Virus record (IMG/VR): IMGVR_UViG_3300043496_000246
Coordinates: 1-24,395 of that record
Source: a virus
Reading direction: 5' to 3' (one strand)
DNA length: 24,395 nucleotides
How positions within the stretch are numbered: position 1 is the stretch's first letter; every line of letters starts with the position of its first letter. Position numbers and translations under genes: made by a program. The notes beneath the pieces are model-generated. The model saw only the letters and a list, made by a program, of their open reading frames with translations. It had not been told where the DNA came from and ran no database searches. Below, one piece after another: positions 21,821-24,395 of this stretch.

Positions 21821-22254
21821 TGGTCAAAAAGCGGAAAAAGCGCCCGGTTGTTGCGCGCAAGCGCAAGGTTTCCGCGCGCCCACGGCCCGCTGCACCCCGC
21901 AAGAAGAGGAAGCCCAAGATGTCCAAGAAGTCGCACGACGACGACGACGACAAGGAAGACTCTCGCTCTCGCTCTACCGCAACGCAATACGGTGAAACCC
22001 GCCAGGCCGGCACCACCCCGGAGCAGCGCGCTGAAAAGCCGAAGACCACCATGTCCGGCAACGATCCCGAACCGGACGGCGACCCGATGGGCAAGCCGCC
22101 CGACAGTCCGCTCAATCCTAACATGCCGCCGGACCAGCCGGGACAACCCGATCCGTTGCAGCGCGCCAACCCGTCGGTTTCGGCGGACGAACGCGACCAG
22201 CGCGCCGATCGAGCCGACCAGCGAACCCACCGAGCCGACCGCGACGACAAATGA
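21817..22254 (+). CDS. Low-complexity basic/acidic hypothetical protein, 145 aa
   Basis: ATG 21817 overlaps the upstream stop. The first 38 residues are extremely basic (VKKRKKRPVVARKRKVSARP), then comes an Asp run (SHDDDDDKEDSRSRS), then a long Pro/Asp/Asn-rich disordered stretch and a final Arg/Asp repeat (DERDQRADRADQRTHRADRD). No fold is expected for most of it. It might bind nucleic acid or capsid surfaces. The ATGA junctions on both sides argue that it is translated. Confidence 0.55.
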   Translation: MMVKKRKKRPVVARKRKVSARPRPAAPRKKRKPKMSKKSHDDDDDKEDSRSRSTATQYGETRQAGTTPEQRAEKPKTTMSGNDPEPDGDPMGKPPDSPLNPNMPPDQPGQPDPLQRANPSVSADERDQRADRADQRTHRADRDDK

Positions 22255-22538
22255 CCGAGTGGCCGAAGAACCCGGCTCTGCACATCACCGGCACGGTAGA
22301 GCCGGCCGGGCCAGTCAACGTCTTCAACGAAAAGGTGGCGGTCGCCGACGCCGTGAATAGGGCGATCGCCACCAAGACCAGTTACGACACTGCGCATCCG
22401 CCGCCGGCGCCGATAACGCCGGAGGTGGTGCCGCCCGGCACACCGATCAGCGCCGGCGGTCCTGTTATCGTTGACGAATCCAGGTATATGATCGATCAGA
22501 CGTTTATGGGGTTTGGGGTTTCTCCCCGCAGGCGGTAA
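22251..22538 (+). CDS. Hypothetical protein, 95 aa
   Basis: ATG 22251 overlaps the upstream stop (ATGA). The N-terminus (EWPKNPALHITGTVEPAGPV) and the helix VADAVNRAIATK are followed by a Pro-rich segment (HPPPAPITPEVVPPGTPIS). It has no signal peptide, membrane helix or catalytic pattern. Function unknown. Confidence 0.55.
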   Translation: MTEWPKNPALHITGTVEPAGPVNVFNEKVAVADAVNRAIATKTSYDTAHPPPAPITPEVVPPGTPISAGGPVIVDESRYMIDQTFMGFGVSPRRR

Positions 22539-22544
22539 GCCGCG

Positions 22545-22745
22545 ATGCCATTCAGCGAGGCCCTCAAGGCCGCGGTCGGCTCGATGACGGGCCATCCGAT
22601 CGCTATTGCGCTGCTGATGGTCAACATCGCCTTCCTGGTCTTTGTCACCATGCTGATGAACGACGTGGCGGCCAACGCCAGTTCGCGCGACAAAGCCAAT
22701 TCCGAGCTGATCGCGCAACTCATCCAGGCTTGCAAGAGGAGCTAG
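22545..22745 (+). CDS. Small single-pass membrane protein, holin-like candidate, 66 aa
   Basis: Residues 18-37 (PIAIALLMVNIAFLVFVTML) form one clear transmembrane helix, followed by a polar helix with Lys/Arg near the end (SELIAQLIQACKRS). Size and topology fit a class III-type holin or an anti-holin. It lies directly before another small membrane protein and a lipoprotein, a grouping that resembles a lysis cassette, although no endolysin is in the window. The Shine-Dalgarno is weak (GGCGGTAAG). The lysis role is inference. Confidence 0.55.
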   Translation: MPFSEALKAAVGSMTGHPIAIALLMVNIAFLVFVTMLMNDVAANASSRDKANSELIAQLIQACKRS

Positions 22746-22747
22746 CC

Positions 22748-22921
22748 ATGTCGATAGGTTTATTGTTTTGGGTTTTGATGGTGCTGTGGTTCTTTAGCTG
22801 GGTTACCAACACCTACTCGCCGGGACAATTCCCTTGGGCTGTTCACGCCAGCAACTTGCTGTTCTTCGTACTGCTGTTTCTACTTGGCTGGCATGCCTTC
22901 GGGTTTGTGATCCATGCCTAG
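22748..22921 (+). CDS. Small two-helix membrane protein, 57 aa
   Basis: ATG 22748 lies 7 bases after GAGGAG; a TTG start at 22730 within the previous gene is less likely. Two hydrophobic stretches (IGLLFWVLMVLWFFSWV at about 3-19 and LLFFVLLFLLGWHAFGFVI near the C-terminus) flank a short loop with NTYSPGQFPW. This fits a two-pass membrane protein, possibly a holin or a partner of the preceding one. The stop overlaps the lipoprotein gene by 8 bases. Confidence 0.55.
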   Translation: MSIGLLFWVLMVLWFFSWVTNTYSPGQFPWAVHASNLLFFVLLFLLGWHAFGFVIHA

Positions 22922-23096
22922 AGTCATCGCCCTGGCGCTTATCGCCATCTTGTTGTCTGGTTGCATCATAACCACCGTGACCGAGCGCCCGCCGTTTTAT
23001 ACCAGATACGAAATCGACGCGATCAATGCCGAGAGTGCCTGCCGCAATCTGGCGCGAACAATTATCCAACTGGAACGCTGCACGGTGCGAAGATAA
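22914..23096 (+). CDS. Small lipoprotein, outer-membrane spanin-like candidate, 60 aa
   Basis: The N-terminus (MPRVIALALIAILLSGC) is a lipoprotein signal with the lipobox LSGC at residues 14-17. The mature part is about 44 residues with two further cysteines (AESACRNL and LERCTVRR). A short lipoprotein after two small membrane proteins resembles the outer spanin Rz1, but it is not proline-rich and is not nested in a partner gene. It may instead be an unrelated phage lipoprotein. Confidence in the lipoprotein call is high; that in the role is low. Confidence 0.6.
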   Translation: MPRVIALALIAILLSGCIITTVTERPPFYTRYEIDAINAESACRNLARTIIQLERCTVRR

Positions 23097-23151
23097 AGCA
23101 GTGCCAGAAGATTGGTTTTCAGATGCGTTACGGCATCAGGAAGGAATGAAT

Positions 23152-23316
23152 ATGGCCAAGCTGCCCCAGGACGTGTTCGTCGCCGACGACGATATCGTCA
23201 AGCCGCTGACGCCGCGCATCGATGTGGCGCTGACTATACCCAATGGCGTTGACCTGCAAATCACCATCAACGGTGTCAGGGTGCTGCTCGACGACGAAGA
23301 GGACGACGCCGGCTAG
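23152..23316 (+). CDS. Small hypothetical protein, 54 aa
   Basis: ATG 23152 lies 6 bases after AGGAAGGA. An in-frame ATG at 23146 touches the ribosome binding site, and GTG 23101 would add VPEDWFSDALRHQEGMN. The product is acidic and probably beta-rich (DVFVADDDIVKPLTPRIDVA, then DLQITINGVRVLLDDEED). No family is recognised. It lies between the lipoprotein and a Pro/Lys-rich small gene. Confidence 0.5.
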   Translation: MAKLPQDVFVADDDIVKPLTPRIDVALTIPNGVDLQITINGVRVLLDDEEDDAG

Positions 23317-23358
23317 CCCAAAAATTTTTTCGGATTTTCAACTAAGGGGAACTCAAAC

Positions 23359-23586
23359 ATGCCTTCCAAGATCGGCAAGACCGTCGCGATCAAGCCGCCG
23401 CCGGCGCCCAAGGCGCCGCCGCTATCCAAAACCAAAGATGAGTTCACCCACCACACCTCGCCGGTGAAGGGTCCGCAGCCGACGCCGGTCGAGCCGAACA
23501 CCATCAGCTCCAAGCCGAAGGTGACGATCAAGAAGCTGCCGGACGCGCCGATGGCGAAGTACAAGCATACTGATGACGGATTCTGA
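23359..23586 (+). CDS. Proline/lysine-rich hypothetical protein, 75 aa
   Basis: It is preceded by AAGGGGAAC. The product is rich in Pro and Lys (VAIKPPPAPKAPPLSKTKDE, SSKPKVTIKKLPDAP) and should be mostly disordered. The last 14 bases overlap the TerL gene start. No enzyme or fold motif is seen. Its reality is supported by the overlap and ribosome binding site; the function is unknown. Confidence 0.5.
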   Translation: MPSKIGKTVAIKPPPAPKAPPLSKTKDEFTHHTSPVKGPQPTPVEPNTISSKPKVTIKKLPDAPMAKYKHTDDGF

Positions 23587-24395
23587 TCGAGACATTCGGC
23601 TCAAGCTGCTGAAGCGTCAGCGCGCGATCCTCGCCGCTCGCGACGATCTGATGGCGTTCACCCAGCTGATGATGCCGGATCCCAACTTCGACGACGACGT
23701 CGAGCAGTCGCGCTACAAGCCGCAGCCGTTTCACCGCATGATCGCCACCTCGCTGGAGAAGATCGAGCGCGGCGAAGACCGCAGGTTGATGATCAATGTT
23801 GGCCCGCGGTTTGGCAAAACTACTCTGGCCAGTGCCATGTTCCCAGCTTGGTACATTGGTCGACATCCCGAAAGGAGCATTATCGTCGCCACCTACAACG
23901 AACATTACTCCTGGGATTTGGGACGCCGTGTGCGCGATATTATGGAGACGCCCGAATACAAGCAGGTCTTCCCCGACGTCGAAATCAAGGTTGGCGCCAA
24001 TGCGGTCAACAGGGTCCAGACCACTAGAGATGGAGTGGTCTTCAGTGTGGGACGCGGCTCCTCGATCACCGGCCGTGGTGGCCATTGCATCCTCCTCGAT
24101 GACCCAATTAAAGACCGTACTGAAGCGGACTCAGTCATTGTCAGAGAAAAGCTTTGGCAATGGTACAATCAAGTCCTCAGAACTCGCCTCATGGATTCGA
24201 CTGGCACTATCGTCATCGTCCAAACGCGGTGGACCGAGGATGACTTAGTCGGGCGCCTGATCGACCCGATGAATCCCTACTACAACGTCGAAGAAGCCAA
24301 AGCCTGGCACAAGATAGACCTGCCGGCGCTGGCCGAGGATAACGACATTCTCGGCCGTAAGCCTGGCGAGGCGTTGTGGCCGGAGCGTTTCACCA
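23573..24395 (+). CDS. Terminase large subunit, N-terminal 274 residues (cut by window edge)
   Basis: ATG 23573 begins inside the last codons of the previous gene, and the frame stays open to the right edge. Visible ATPase motifs: Walker A GPRFGKTT at 77-84, the adenine/VATYNE region at 105-110, Walker B CILLDDP at 172-178 and coupling motif VIVQTRW at 214-220. The N-terminal KPQPFHRMIATSLEKIERG is typical of the family. The C-terminal nuclease domain would lie beyond the window. It packages DNA into the prohead with a portal and a small subunit. The small subunit is not certain here (candidate 13779-14054). Confidence 0.92.
   Translation, partial: MTDSDRDIRLKLLKRQRAILAARDDLMAFTQLMMPDPNFDDDVEQSRYKPQPFHRMIATSLEKIERGEDRRLMINVGPRFGKTTLASAMFPAWYIGRHPERSIIVATYNEHYSWDLGRRVRDIMETPEYKQVFPDVEIKVGANAVNRVQTTRDGVVFSVGRGSSITGRGGHCILLDDPIKDRTEADSVIVREKLWQWYNQVLRTRLMDSTGTIVIVQTRWTEDDLVGRLIDPMNPYYNVEEAKAWHKIDLPALAEDNDILGRKPGEALWPERFT

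Noticed and set aside
21955-21966. Asp-run followed by Lys (DDDDDK) as a protease cleavage signal
   Set aside because: It resembles an enteropeptidase site only by chance within a low-complexity acidic stretch; such a protease is not relevant to phage maturation.
1-24395. tRNA genes or an integrase/attachment site
   Set aside because: No cloverleaf with a GGTTCGA-type T-arm and no tyrosine or serine recombinase motif was found on either strand.

Overview
The window is a stretch of a tailed-phage (Caudoviricetes) genome or prophage. It holds a DNA replication module, an accessory operon of small genes, three tail-fibre genes, a cluster of small membrane proteins and the N-terminal 274 residues of a large terminase. 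There is no integrase, tRNA, rRNA, CRISPR array or insertion sequence. The sequence is GC-rich in coding DNA, ribosome binding sites are GGAG-like, and the fibre and zinc-finger genes resemble those of phages of alphaproteobacteria. A rhizobial or other alphaproteobacterial host is therefore a reasonable guess, but it is not proven here.

Layout. At 1-748 are three short rightward genes; the first is the tail end of a gene that starts outside. At 738-7731 is a leftward replication block, read from right to left: DUF2800/Cas4-like nuclease, a probable ssDNA-binding protein, a small zinc protein, family A DNA polymerase with 3'-5' exonuclease, a DUF2786-like protein, two small genes, and an SNF2-type helicase. 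Most junctions are ATGA or TGATG overlaps, so the block looks like one translationally coupled unit. At 7794-10617 is a rightward replication block: VRR-NUC nuclease, prim-pol primase and a DUF5906/SF3-like helicase. It is followed by a G-rich, AT-rich, repeat-filled region (10581-10850) that is a candidate replication origin. At 10857-13436 is a leftward accessory operon of eight mostly tiny genes headed by a GP88-family protein. Three of its gene boundaries carry the same stop-to-start linker with a strong hairpin whose stem bases covary. The operon starts at a promoter with a near-perfect palindromic operator, which it seems to share with the rightward genes at 13544-14054 (HGG zinc protein and a small helical protein, perhaps the small terminase).

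At 14055-14264 is a structured non-coding stretch, then a heptamer tandem repeat and two leftward hypothetical genes (14265-14986). From 15041 to the right edge everything is rightward and reads as late genes: fibre-like protein, collagen-like protein, three related tail-fibre genes built from shared modules, a fibre-assembly-like protein, several small hypotheticals, two small membrane proteins, a lipoprotein (possible lysis functions) and TerL.

The most unusual feature is the set of hairpin linker cassettes in the accessory operon (11560-12629). Next are the candidate origin, the operator with overlapping divergent promoters, and the three-gene fibre array in which a GC-rich scaffold carries divergent, more AT-rich receptor-binding parts.
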